From: an uncultured Bacilli bacterium
Lineage (GTDB): Bacteria > Bacillota_I > Bacilli_A > RF39 > UBA660
DNA length: 12,990 nucleotides
Assembly (NCBI GenBank): GCA_947522695.1
Contig: CANNTX010000034.1
Coordinates: 1-12,990, forward strand
Direction: 5' to 3'
The notes below the pieces were generated by a model. The model did not search any database, was not told the DNA's origin, and saw only the letters and a program-made list of their open reading frames with translations. Position numbers and translations under genes: made by a program. Positions 1-6,634 of this stretch are shown in pieces (positions within the stretch are counted from its first letter, which is position 1; each line of letters opens with the position of its first letter).

Positions 1-59
1 TATACATTATGAAATATAAATTATTTTTAGAAGTTTTATTACCGATATAATTTACTAAA

Positions 60-81
60 TTGATACTATATTGATACTATA
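60..81. repeat. Tandem direct repeat, two 11-bp units
   Basis: The 11-mer TTGATACTATA occurs twice head to tail (60-70 and 71-81), followed by AT. The second unit reads into TATAAT at 78-83, so it could contain a -10 box, but no -35 box sits at the right distance. Its role is unknown; it lies about 100 bp upstream of the XRE gene at 188. Confidence 0.6.
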
Positions 82-117
82 ATGTATATGAAAAGATAAA
101 TAAAAAATAATTTGATT

Positions 118-164
118 AACTCAACTATGAGTTCGTGTTTAATCTATGAAAAGTAGTATATAAT
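118..164 (+). promoter_or_regulatory. Likely promoter and operator of the XRE gene at 188
   Basis: A -10 box TATAAT is at 159-164, 24 bp before the start codon; the -35 region (about 136-141, TGTTTA) is weak. Just upstream is an inverted repeat, AACTCA (118-123) and TGAGTT (128-133), separated by 4 bp. A dyad next to a weak -35 box is the usual layout of an autoregulatory operator for an XRE protein. The assignment is inferred from position only. Confidence 0.4.
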
Positions 165-187
165 TTATTTGAAAGGAGAAATACTAA

Positions 188-796
188 ATGGATCAAATTA
201 AGATTGGTAAGTTTATTCAAGAAAAAAGAAAAGAAAAAGGATTAACGCAAAGTGATTTAGCAGAAAAATTAAATGTGACCGATAGAGCTATTTCTAAATG
301 GGAAAATGGAAACTGTATTCCAGATATATCTAATATTCCAGAATTATGTAAGATATTAAATATAACCATAAATGATTTATTTAGCGGTAGTGTTATAGAT
401 ATGAAAGACAATGAAAAAAAATTAGAAGAAAACCTCCTTGAAATGATAAGAATTAAAGAGCAAAGAGATAGGGAATTACTTGTCTTAGAAATATTTATTG
501 GAATAATGGTTTCAATAATAATGTTTCTTTGCATTATTACTCCATTATTTGTTCAAATGGAGAATTGGATAAGAATAATACTTGTCGTATTTGGCACTAT
601 ACCTTTTATTATTGGAATTAGTTATGCAATTAGAATTGAAAAAATTGCTGGATATTATGAATGTTCAAAATGTAATTATAAATATATTCCAACCTATAAA
701 AGTGTTTTGTTTTCTATGCATTTTAATAGAACAAGAAAAATGAAATGTCCTAATTGTAATAAAAAAACTTGGCATAAAAAAGTTATAAGTAAATAA
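188..796 (+). CDS. XRE-family HTH regulator with two membrane segments and a C-terminal zinc ribbon
   Basis: The 202-residue protein begins with a Cro/CI-type helix-turn-helix (about 6-62), including the recognition-helix pattern DRAISKWENG and PDIS typical of Clostridium/Bacillus XRE proteins. A charged, probably helical linker (70-97) follows, then two hydrophobic segments (about 98-122 and 128-148). The C-terminal tail carries CxxC pairs at C159/C162 and C187/C190, a zinc-ribbon pattern. The start is set by AAAGGAG 8 nt upstream. A membrane-tethered DNA-binding protein of this kind usually controls its own promoter and perhaps neighbours; its signal is unknown. It converges on the retron RT, leaving 91 bp between the stops. 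Whether it belongs to the retron is open: such proteins are common in these bacteria as stand-alone genes. Confidence 0.85.
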   Translation: MDQIKIGKFIQEKRKEKGLTQSDLAEKLNVTDRAISKWENGNCIPDISNIPELCKILNITINDLFSGSVIDMKDNEKKLEENLLEMIRIKEQRDRELLVLEIFIGIMVSIIMFLCIITPLFVQMENWIRIILVVFGTIPFIIGISYAIRIEKIAGYYECSKCNYKYIPTYKSVLFSMHFNRTRKMKCPNCNKKTWHKKVISK

Positions 797-887
797 CAAA
801 TTTCAACATATCAGTAAGACTAGAAAAAGATCAGTTTTTTAATTCTATAAACAAAAAAAGAAAATACTTAAAAATAATCTATTTTTT

Positions 888-1841
888 TCAAATATCTTCT
901 TTTAAACTTTTAACATAATTTTTATATTTTTTAAATTCTTCATCATCCTCATTAATTTGTAATACATAAAGAATTCTTCCGTATAATTTATTTAAATAAT
1001 TTTTAGGTTTAATATTAATACCACATTTTTCTAAATGAGAATCTATTCCAAATTTATTAATATAATAAATTTCTTGCCTTATCTTACTACGATATTTTAT
1101 ATTAACTTGCATTTTTTCATTAACTACAATCCCTGTTACATTTTGGTTAGAAGAATTATATATAACATGAATTTTACTATCATTTAATTCTAAGCCTAGT
1201 TTATACAACATTTTTCTAACTTTAATTATTATCTCATTTGGACTAAATTCACCCGAAAAAGTCATATCATCAGAATATCTAGTATAAGAAATATTTTTTT
1301 CTTCACACCAAAGTCCTAATTCTTCATCAAATTCCTTCATTACTAAATTTGATATATAAGCAGATGTTGGTGAACCTTGAGTTAAATGATCATCATATGT
1401 ACATAAATATGTTAATAACATACCAACAGATTTAGGAAAATAATCTATTGAAAAACACGAGTTATATACATCTAAAAATGATATATTTTCAAAGAAATTT
1501 TTAATATCTAACTTTAAAATCATTTCTTTATTAACATGAGGAAAAGCATTATCCTTTAGACAAATTCCCTTATAATATGCCTTTGCATATTTTGATATTT
1601 TTTTATTATTTAATATGTTAACTAAAATTCTTTTCTGAATTTGTTTTAAAGTTTTACTCGGTTCATATATAGTTCTATATTTCCCATTATGTTTTTTTAT
1701 TTTATATATTCTATAGTTTTTTTCAATATTATTACTAATAGAATAAATGGTTTTTATATATTTTTTCTCTTCTTTACAATCAATTAAATTAAGAGATAGT
1801 AAAAACTCATTACATTCTTTTACACCTATGTATTTCCACAT
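888..1841 (-). CDS. Retron-type reverse transcriptase
   Basis: The 317-residue protein makes RNA-linked single-stranded DNA (msDNA) from a structured RNA encoded just upstream. RT motifs appear in order: the GKYRTIYEP and LKQIQKRIL region (53-74), the retron-specific region X motif NAFPH (98-102, the NAxxH signature), LDIKNFF with catalytic D112, QGSPTS (155-160), YSDD with catalytic D191/D192 (most retrons have YADD), and the region Y motif VTG (235-237) that helps recognise the cognate RNA. The length is normal for a retron RT, and there is no maturase, endonuclease or protease domain, so it is neither a group II intron protein nor a fused effector. The start follows AGGAGG closely. It lies 18 nt downstream of the non-coding RNA on the same strand. 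Retrons act in anti-phage defence together with an effector; none is obvious downstream. Confidence 0.95.
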   Translation of the reverse strand: MWKYIGVKECNEFLLSLNLIDCKEEKKYIKTIYSISNNIEKNYRIYKIKKHNGKYRTIYEPSKTLKQIQKRILVNILNNKKISKYAKAYYKGICLKDNAFPHVNKEMILKLDIKNFFENISFLDVYNSCFSIDYFPKSVGMLLTYLCTYDDHLTQGSPTSAYISNLVMKEFDEELGLWCEEKNISYTRYSDDMTFSGEFSPNEIIIKVRKMLYKLGLELNDSKIHVIYNSSNQNVTGIVVNEKMQVNIKYRSKIRQEIYYINKFGIDSHLEKCGINIKPKNYLNKLYGRILYVLQINEDDEEFKKYKNYVKSLKEDI

Positions 1842-1859
1842 TTTACTACCTCCTAATAT

Positions 1860-2026
1860 GCAGTACTAACGATATTGTAATATGGAAATGGACATAAAGC
1901 GAAGTGAAACGAAGCGGCTACACAACGTGTAGAATTGTCCTTTGAAGTATTACTATTTATTCGTCTATAATTAATTTAGTCCCTTAACGACTCGTTAAAG
2001 TAGGAAAAATTTCCAATCACTACTGC
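1860..2026 (-). ncRNA. Retron msr-msd RNA (template and primer for msDNA)
   Basis: The layout matches a retron RNA, read 5' to 3' on the minus strand. The ends pair: GCAGTA (2026-2021) with TACTGC (1865-1860), continued after an internal loop by GATTG (2018-2014) with CAATATC (1877-1871); these are the a1/a2 arms. The msr part has two hairpins: GGAAATTTTTCC (2014-2003) and an 8-bp stem CTTTAACG/CGTTAAGG with loop AGT (2000-1982). The msd part is a long hairpin: GTAATA (1953-1948) with TATTAC (1882-1877), then GGACA (1940-1936) with TGTCC (1894-1890), and an inner hairpin CTACAC/GTGTAG (1932-1918). The reverse transcript would read the plus strand from about 1877 to about 1955. The exact branching G and the ends of the DNA cannot be fixed by eye. 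Confidence 0.85.
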
Positions 2027-2032
2027 AAAAAT

Positions 2033-2041
2033 ATTATAGCA
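2033..2041 (-). promoter_or_regulatory. Retron promoter, extended -10
   Basis: The minus strand reads TGCTATAAT, a perfect extended -10 box. Six bases separate it from the G at 2026, which is the first base of the a1 arm, so transcription should start exactly at the retron RNA. A -35-like TTGAAA lies at 2063-2058, but the 19-bp spacing is long; the extended -10 probably carries the promoter. The RT has no separate promoter and is likely read through from the RNA. Confidence 0.75.
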
Positions 2042-2121
2042 TATTTTTAACCAATCTTTTCAATATTATTTGTTTAACATATATTAAATTAATAAAATCG
2101 TTAATTAAACCGAAAATTTCT

Positions 2122-2994
2122 TTATTTACTTTTAAAACTCTTAAATTTAACATAACATCCATAAAACAATATCATTCCCGTAGTACATAAAATAATATCA
2201 TCAACATCAAATATTCCAACTTTAAAAATATATTGTGATACTTCAATAACAATTATAATGATTAAAGATAACATAAAATTCATACTAAATTTTTTTACAT
2301 TAAATAATTCTATAATAAAATATTCCAAAGGCATAAATACTAATAAATTGCCAAAAAAATTTATAATAATTGAATATATACTTGAACTATTAAATATATC
2401 AATTATTAACTTAAAAGGAATTAAATTATAACCATCAACATGATTAAATCTTGCAAAGAATACCATATTAAACATTAAAATTATATAATAAACAAAGATA
2501 ATTATTTTTGAAAACTTGTTAACTTTATTTTTTTCTTCAATCTTTTCCACATATTTATCGTTATAAATTTTATTAGCGATTATAATTAATATACCTGCTA
2601 ATATAACTATACCTAATCTTATAAAGTAATTAACTTCTATTCCTTGATTGTATTCTAATCTTAAATAAATTAAGAATACTATAATTGATAATATATATAA
2701 AGAAACCACTAATTTAAAATAAATATTATTTTTATTATATTTATTCAATTCATCATATTTAATCAAGTTTTCAATATTACTTTCATTATCTTCACCATTT
2801 AATATTTCTGCAACATCAACATTAAGAGCTTTTGCTAATGGAATTAATAATGATATATCAGGTGTTCCTCTTCCTGTTTCCCATCTTGATACAGCTTTTT
2901 CTGTAACAAATAATTTATTTGATAATTCTTCCTGCGTTATACCAATATCTTTTCTTTTTTGTTTTATAAACTTAGAAATTTTTTCAATATTCAT
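2122..2994 (-). CDS. XRE regulator fused to a VanZ-like membrane domain
   Basis: The 290-residue protein has an N-terminal XRE helix-turn-helix (about 1-60; recognition region EKAVSRWETG, then PDISLL). Several membrane helices follow, and a VanZ-type C-terminal half recognisable by NLIPF, then FFGNLLVFMPLE, then IEVSQ and DVDDIIL with a terminal glycine-containing helix. VanZ proteins are named for low-level teicoplanin resistance; their biochemistry is unknown. I take the ATG at 2994 as the start because AGGTGA precedes it at good spacing; an upstream ATG at 3015 has no such site. It overlaps the end of the gene before it by 11 nt, implying translational coupling. No clear terminator separates it from the retron promoter about 80 bp downstream. 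It may sense membrane or envelope stress and repress its own operon. Confidence 0.85.
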   Translation of the reverse strand: MNIEKISKFIKQKRKDIGITQEELSNKLFVTEKAVSRWETGRGTPDISLLIPLAKALNVDVAEILNGEDNESNIENLIKYDELNKYNKNNIYFKLVVSLYILSIIVFLIYLRLEYNQGIEVNYFIRLGIVILAGILIIIANKIYNDKYVEKIEEKNKVNKFSKIIIFVYYIILMFNMVFFARFNHVDGYNLIPFKLIIDIFNSSSIYSIIINFFGNLLVFMPLEYFIIELFNVKKFSMNFMLSLIIIIVIEVSQYIFKVGIFDVDDIILCTTGMILFYGCYVKFKSFKSK

Positions 2995-3628
2995 TATCTT
3001 CACCTGCCGATTCACAATTATGAGTTTCTAAATATGATTCATATTCATCTTTTGTTTTTTCATTACGTGCGTTATAAGATATATTTATTATATCATCTAT
3101 TTTTAAAATCTCATAATGTTTACCTATACTATAATGAAATCCATCCATTGCTCCAGCAGAGTATGAATATATTTCATAATTATTATCACAATAATAGTGC
3201 GTATCATTATATATATCAATTTTATCTGTTTCTTCATCTAATCTCGTACCAAATGTTAGTAGATAACCAAAAAGTAATGGTCCAAAAAATATACAAACAA
3301 ATAAAACTAACAAACCAGATATTATTTTTATAGTGTTATCCTCCATAAATCCTGTTACACAAATTAATATTATATTAGAAAAACCAAAAAATAATTGTAG
3401 CGCATTTTTAGAAAATATTAGTATTACCAAGTAAATAATAAGTATTGAAGATCTATATTTTATCTTCTTTCTAAAAATAGTCAAAATCAAAGCATTTATA
3501 ATCATTAAAACAATCATAAATATTTGGTATAGTAATCCATGAATTTTTAAGTTGTATAAAATTATATTGCTTATCATAAATAGCATCATCATATAACCAG
3601 CATAATTCTTAATAAAATTTTTCATCAT
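2984..3628 (-). CDS. Multi-pass membrane protein of unknown family
   Basis: I do not recognise this 214-residue protein. The first 126 residues form four or five hydrophobic segments (about 9-27, 31-51, 60-79, 82-93 and 101-126). The remaining 88 residues are polar, rich in tyrosine and acidic residues, and include the stretch SAGAMDGFHYSIG. The start is the first of two adjacent ATGs, behind GAAGGA. It is the first gene of an operon with the XRE-VanZ gene, overlapping its start by 11 nt. Co-expression with a membrane-bound regulator suggests it is the controlled partner or part of the same sensor, for instance in envelope stress or antibiotic response. This is inference from context only. 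Confidence 0.8.
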   Translation of the reverse strand: MMKNFIKNYAGYMMMLFMISNIILYNLKIHGLLYQIFMIVLMIINALILTIFRKKIKYRSSILIIYLVILIFSKNALQLFFGFSNIILICVTGFMEDNTIKIISGLLVLFVCIFFGPLLFGYLLTFGTRLDEETDKIDIYNDTHYYCDNNYEIYSYSAGAMDGFHYSIGKHYEILKIDDIINISYNARNEKTKDEYESYLETHNCESAGEDNEY

Positions 3629-3679
3629 AAATTTTCCTTCTTTCTAAATAAATTTTATTATTAACCTCAAAATAAAGCA

Positions 3680-3696
3680 TCCTACGAATCGTAGGA
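3680..3696. promoter_or_regulatory. Perfect 17-bp palindrome, likely operator of the membrane protein/XRE-VanZ operon
   Basis: TCCTACGA and TCGTAGGA flank a single central A, an 8-bp perfect dyad. It is more GC-rich than its surroundings and lies 52 bp upstream of the start codon at 3628. A candidate minus-strand -10 (TAAAAT, 3657-3652) puts the -35 region at 3680-3675, touching the dyad, so a bound repressor would block RNA polymerase. The XRE-VanZ protein of the operon is the natural candidate ligand. On neither strand does it look like a terminator for a known gene. Confidence 0.65.
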
Positions 3697-3740
3697 AAAA
3701 TAAAAAACTTCATAAAAATATATCTAATTAATTTTATTAA

Positions 3741-3749
3741 TGATAAAAT
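3741..3749 (+). promoter_or_regulatory. Probable promoter of the gene at 3771, extended -10
   Basis: TGATAAAAT matches TGnTAAAAT, one base from a consensus extended -10. No convincing -35 is seen. The predicted start leaves a short leader with an AGAGGT ribosome site before the ATG at 3771. Confidence 0.45.
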
Positions 3750-3770
3750 GTATGTGAAAAGAGGTATTAT

Positions 3771-4421
3771 ATGAAAAATGAAACAACAAATTATAAAGTT
3801 AAATATGCAGTTATGGAAATTAATAGAACTATTAATGACAAAGGAATTAGTAGAACTTATGCATATTATATTCCTGCTAAATGTTATGTAATTGCCAAAA
3901 AAGAAAGATATTTAAGTACAGGAGAAATAAAAATATTTTATGATGTTGTGTTTATTACTCCAAGTTATTCTAATCCATTAGAACCAAATATTCCTGAATA
4001 TAATATATATGGAACTTGTACAAATTCATTAAATATAGATAAAATTTTTGATACATATGGAGAAGCAAAAAATGAAGCAAATACAAAAAATATTAATTAT
4101 TACAGATATTTAAGAACTCAATTATCCTGTAGTAATGGTATAAAAAAACAATTAGAAATTTTAAATAATAATTATAAACTTTTAACTAAGTATGGCCAAG
4201 AACTAGAAAGCCATTTATTAGATATAACTGATGAAATAAAAATTAGTTATTTACCAATTTTACCAGAAGAGCAAATAAATACAATATTATTAAAATTAAT
4301 ACAATTACCTTTGATTCAAAGTGATGAATTTTTATGCTCGTTAAATGAAAAAGAGATTAGTCTGTTATTAGAAATAGCATCATCAAATAAAACTGAACAA
4401 ACAAAAAAATTAATTAAATAA
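3771..4421 (+). CDS. Hypothetical protein, unknown family
   Basis: I do not recognise this 216-residue protein. There is no signal peptide or membrane segment, so it is probably cytosolic. The first half (about 8-90) looks beta-rich and globular, with several tyrosines and a segment STGEIKIFYDVVFI. The second half (about 110-216) looks alpha-helical, with leucine-rich stretches such as LLEIASS near the end and a lysine-rich C-terminus. The start follows AGAGGT at normal spacing. It stands alone between the palindrome-controlled operon, read the other way, and a 247-bp AT-rich gap. Its base composition resembles its neighbours. Confidence 0.75.
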   Translation: MKNETTNYKVKYAVMEINRTINDKGISRTYAYYIPAKCYVIAKKERYLSTGEIKIFYDVVFITPSYSNPLEPNIPEYNIYGTCTNSLNIDKIFDTYGEAKNEANTKNINYYRYLRTQLSCSNGIKKQLEILNNNYKLLTKYGQELESHLLDITDEIKISYLPILPEEQINTILLKLIQLPLIQSDEFLCSLNEKEISLLLEIASSNKTEQTKKLIK

Positions 4422-4668
4422 AATAAACTAATTAATAATAAATTATAAACCTGAAATTCTAAATCTTATTGATAATAAAATAATACTATATATGGTGAAG
4501 AAGTAATTAATAAAAATTATAAAAAAAGATGCAGTAATAATTATTACTAAAACTAAAAGAAAAATAATATAAATTACAATGTAAACTAATTATATATTTA
4601 AAACTATACTTATTTATATATGCTATAATCTTTTTGTATAATAAATTTATATAAATAAGAGGTAGATT
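4422..4668. other. AT-rich intergenic stretch with possible coding remnants
   Basis: No intact gene is seen in these 247 bp. Three short plus-strand frames follow each other: 4441-4506 (NYKPEILNLIDNKII...), about 4488-4550 (YGEEVINKNYKK...) and 4528-4572 (DAVIIITKTKRKII, then stop). Joined by two frameshifts they would read as the tail of one protein, so a decayed gene end is possible. In DNA this AT-rich, short open frames also arise by chance, so the reading is weak. The 3' part holds the promoter of the gene at 4669. Confidence 0.35.
4621..4629 (+). promoter_or_regulatory. Promoter of the deacetylase-tag pair, extended -10
   Basis: TGCTATAAT is a perfect extended -10, identical to that of the retron promoter. 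No good -35 is present 17 bp upstream. A second TATAAT at 4638-4643 could be an alternative -10. The ATG is at 4669, behind AGAGGT. Confidence 0.6.
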
Positions 4669-6039
4669 ATGATAAAATATAAAAACTCAAAAATTAGATT
4701 AACAAAAATTGGAAAAATAGTTTTTAGCATTGGTTTTATTTTATTAACAGGTACGATATTTATGGTATCAAAATTATTCTATAGTAAATATTATATTAAA
4801 GAGGAAAAATCAGATTATATAGTTGAAATTAATTTTCCTAAATTAAATAATAAGAATTTAATATCTTATTCTAATAATTATATAAATACTAAGAAAAAAG
4901 AATTTAAACAAAATATTAGTAATTTAAATAATAGTGATATAGATAAATATCAATTTAGAGCTAATTATCAATTAAAAGATACAAATGAATTAATTGGACT
5001 ACATTTAACTATTTATGAATATACAGGAGGTTCTCATCAAACTAGATATGATAAATCCTACTATTATTCTAAAAAAGAAAATAAAATAGTTTCATTAGTA
5101 GATTTTCTTGAAAATGAAGAAAGCTTAGAAAAGTTATCTAATCTTGCTTATTATTATATAATGAAATATAGTAAAATAAATAATCTTAATATAGATGAAG
5201 ATATGCCTAAAGAGGGGTTAAAATCGGAAATATTTAATTTTGAAAATTTTGAATTTTTAGATGATGGATTATCTCTTATATTTCCACCATTACAAGTAGC
5301 ATATTATGCGGCAGGAGAAATAAAAATTACTATACCATATTCTGATTTAAATGGAATAATTAAAAGAGAATATTTAAAATATAGTAATAAACAAGAAGTT
5401 AGCAATAATAATCGTAATATTGAAGAATTTAAAAATAAAAAATTAATTGCTTTTACATTTGATGATGGACCTAGTTATATAGGAACTAATAAATTATTAG
5501 ATAATTTAGATAAATATAATGCAAGAGTAACATTCTTTGTATTAGGAAGTAGGGTAAATGAATATAAAACAACATTAAAAAGAGCACATGACATGGGAAA
5601 TTTAATTGGAAGTCACACATATAATCATTTAAATTTATTAAATTTAGATAATTATTCTATAACAAATGAAATAAAAAATACTAATGAAGTAATTAAAGAA
5701 GTAATAAATGAAGACCCTGTTTTTTTAAGACCACCTTATGGAAATACAAATCAAAATATAAAGAATATTTCTAATATGTATACAATTTTATGGAATTTGG
5801 ACACTGAAGATTGGAAATATAAAAATGCTGAAAAAATTTCTAATTATATTGTAGATAATGCTAAAGATGGATCTATTGTACTACTGCATGATCTTTATGA
5901 AACATCAGTTGATGGAGCCTTACTTGCTATGGAAAAATTAGAAAAAGAAGGATATGCATTTGTAACAATTGATGAACTTGCTAAATTAAAAAATATAGAA
6001 TTAAAAAAAGAAAAAAGTTATTATCAAATTAATAATTAA
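4669..6039 (+). CDS. Membrane-anchored peptidoglycan N-acetyl deacetylase, PdaC-like
   Basis: The 456-residue protein removes acetyl groups from cell-wall sugars, as NodB-fold deacetylases do. An N-terminal helix (about 14-38) anchors it with the rest outside the cell. Residues 48-235 match the DUF4163/DUF3298 pair (note YTGGSHQ at 118-124). The NodB domain (about 257-440) has every catalytic motif: TFDDGP (263-268, D265 base, D266 metal), SHTYNH (metal ligands H316 and H320), RPPYG (354-358), DTEDW (378-382) and LLHD (H407). This domain order and length are those of Bacillus subtilis PdaC, which deacetylates N-acetylmuramic acid and contributes to lysozyme resistance; whether the target here is MurNAc or GlcNAc cannot be told from sequence. 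It is probably co-transcribed with tag, 20 nt downstream. Confidence 0.93.
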   Translation: MIKYKNSKIRLTKIGKIVFSIGFILLTGTIFMVSKLFYSKYYIKEEKSDYIVEINFPKLNNKNLISYSNNYINTKKKEFKQNISNLNNSDIDKYQFRANYQLKDTNELIGLHLTIYEYTGGSHQTRYDKSYYYSKKENKIVSLVDFLENEESLEKLSNLAYYYIMKYSKINNLNIDEDMPKEGLKSEIFNFENFEFLDDGLSLIFPPLQVAYYAAGEIKITIPYSDLNGIIKREYLKYSNKQEVSNNNRNIEEFKNKKLIAFTFDDGPSYIGTNKLLDNLDKYNARVTFFVLGSRVNEYKTTLKRAHDMGNLIGSHTYNHLNLLNLDNYSITNEIKNTNEVIKEVINEDPVFLRPPYGNTNQNIKNISNMYTILWNLDTEDWKYKNAEKISNYIVDNAKDGSIVLLHDLYETSVDGALLAMEKLEKEGYAFVTIDELAKLKNIELKKEKSYYQINN

Positions 6040-6059
6040 TAATATTTAAAAGGAGATAC

Positions 6060-6611
6060 ATGAATAGATGTGATTGGTGTAATTTAAAAAATCCTATATA
6101 TATAAAATATCATGATGAAGAATGGGGCATTCTTAACACAAACGATAATTATCTTTATGAAATGTTAATTCTTGAATCATTTCAAGCCGGTTTATCATGG
6201 GAGTGTGTATTAAACAAAAGAGAAGCCTTTAGAAAAGCATATGATAATTTTGATATAAATAAAGTATGTAATTATGATGATAATAAAATTGAAGAGTTAA
6301 TTCAAAATAAAGATATTATTAGAAATAAATTAAAAATAAAAGCAAGTATTAATAATAGTAAAATATTTAAACAAATAGTTAAGGAATATAGTTCATTTTA
6401 TAATTACTTATTAACCTTTACAAAAGGTAATATTTATTATAACAGTACTGACACTAAATCTAAATTATCAGATGATATTTCTAAAGATTTAATCAAAAGA
6501 GGAATGAAATATGTTGGTACAACTATAATATATTCTTATCTTCAAGCAGTTGGCATAATTAACTCTCATCAAGAGAATTGTTTTTTATCTCAAAATAAAA
6601 CTTCACACTAA
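6060..6611 (+). CDS. tag: DNA-3-methyladenine glycosylase I
   Basis: This cytosolic base-excision enzyme removes 3-methyladenine from alkylated DNA. The 183-residue length is normal for the family. Signatures are RCDWC (3-7), YHDEEWG (17-23), LESFQAGLSW (38-47, with the base-recognition glutamate E39), the IIRNKLKIKA stretch, KRGMKYVGTT and the C-terminal SHQENC. The zinc ligands C4, H18, H170 and C174 are all present. The start is fixed by AAAGGAGA and lies 20 nt after the deacetylase stop, so the two form an operon although their functions differ. The stop codon lies inside the stem-loop of the shared terminator. Confidence 0.97.
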   Translation: MNRCDWCNLKNPIYIKYHDEEWGILNTNDNYLYEMLILESFQAGLSWECVLNKREAFRKAYDNFDINKVCNYDDNKIEELIQNKDIIRNKLKIKASINNSKIFKQIVKEYSSFYNYLLTFTKGNIYYNSTDTKSKLSDDISKDLIKRGMKYVGTTIIYSYLQAVGIINSHQENCFLSQNKTSH

Positions 6612-6634
6612 CAACTAATGTGAAGTTATTTTTT
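6592..6634. terminator. Bidirectional intrinsic terminator between tag and the M14-VanY gene
   Basis: AACTTCACA (6599-6607) pairs with TGTGAAGTT (6619-6627), a perfect 9-bp stem with an 11-nt loop. The plus strand continues with T6 (6629-6634), and the minus strand with TTATTTT (6598-6592), so it can stop both converging transcripts. Both stop codons lie within the hairpin. Confidence 0.9.

Noticed and set aside
217..534. Minus-strand open frame opposite the XRE gene
   Set aside because: It is a shadow of the clear HTH reading frame and has low-complexity Leu/Ile/Ser composition and no domain.
797..887. Shared terminator between the convergent XRE gene and the retron RT
   Set aside because: T runs are present (834-840, 881-888), but the only candidate stems are short, imperfect or purely A-U. 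I could not support a terminator, though one must function somewhere here.
888..1841. RT as part of a group II intron or a diversity-generating retroelement
   Set aside because: There is no maturase or endonuclease domain, no intron RNA ends, and no template/variable repeat pair was seen. The NAxxH and VTG motifs and the adjacent msr-msd RNA point to a retron.
2959..3333. Plus-strand open frame opposite the membrane protein
   Set aside because: It is rich in His/Tyr/Leu, as expected for the complement of an AT-rich gene. The opposite strand has a good ribosome site and membrane segments.
3680..3696. Palindrome as a terminator
   Set aside because: No gene on either strand ends just before it, and on the minus strand the T run precedes the dyad rather than following it.
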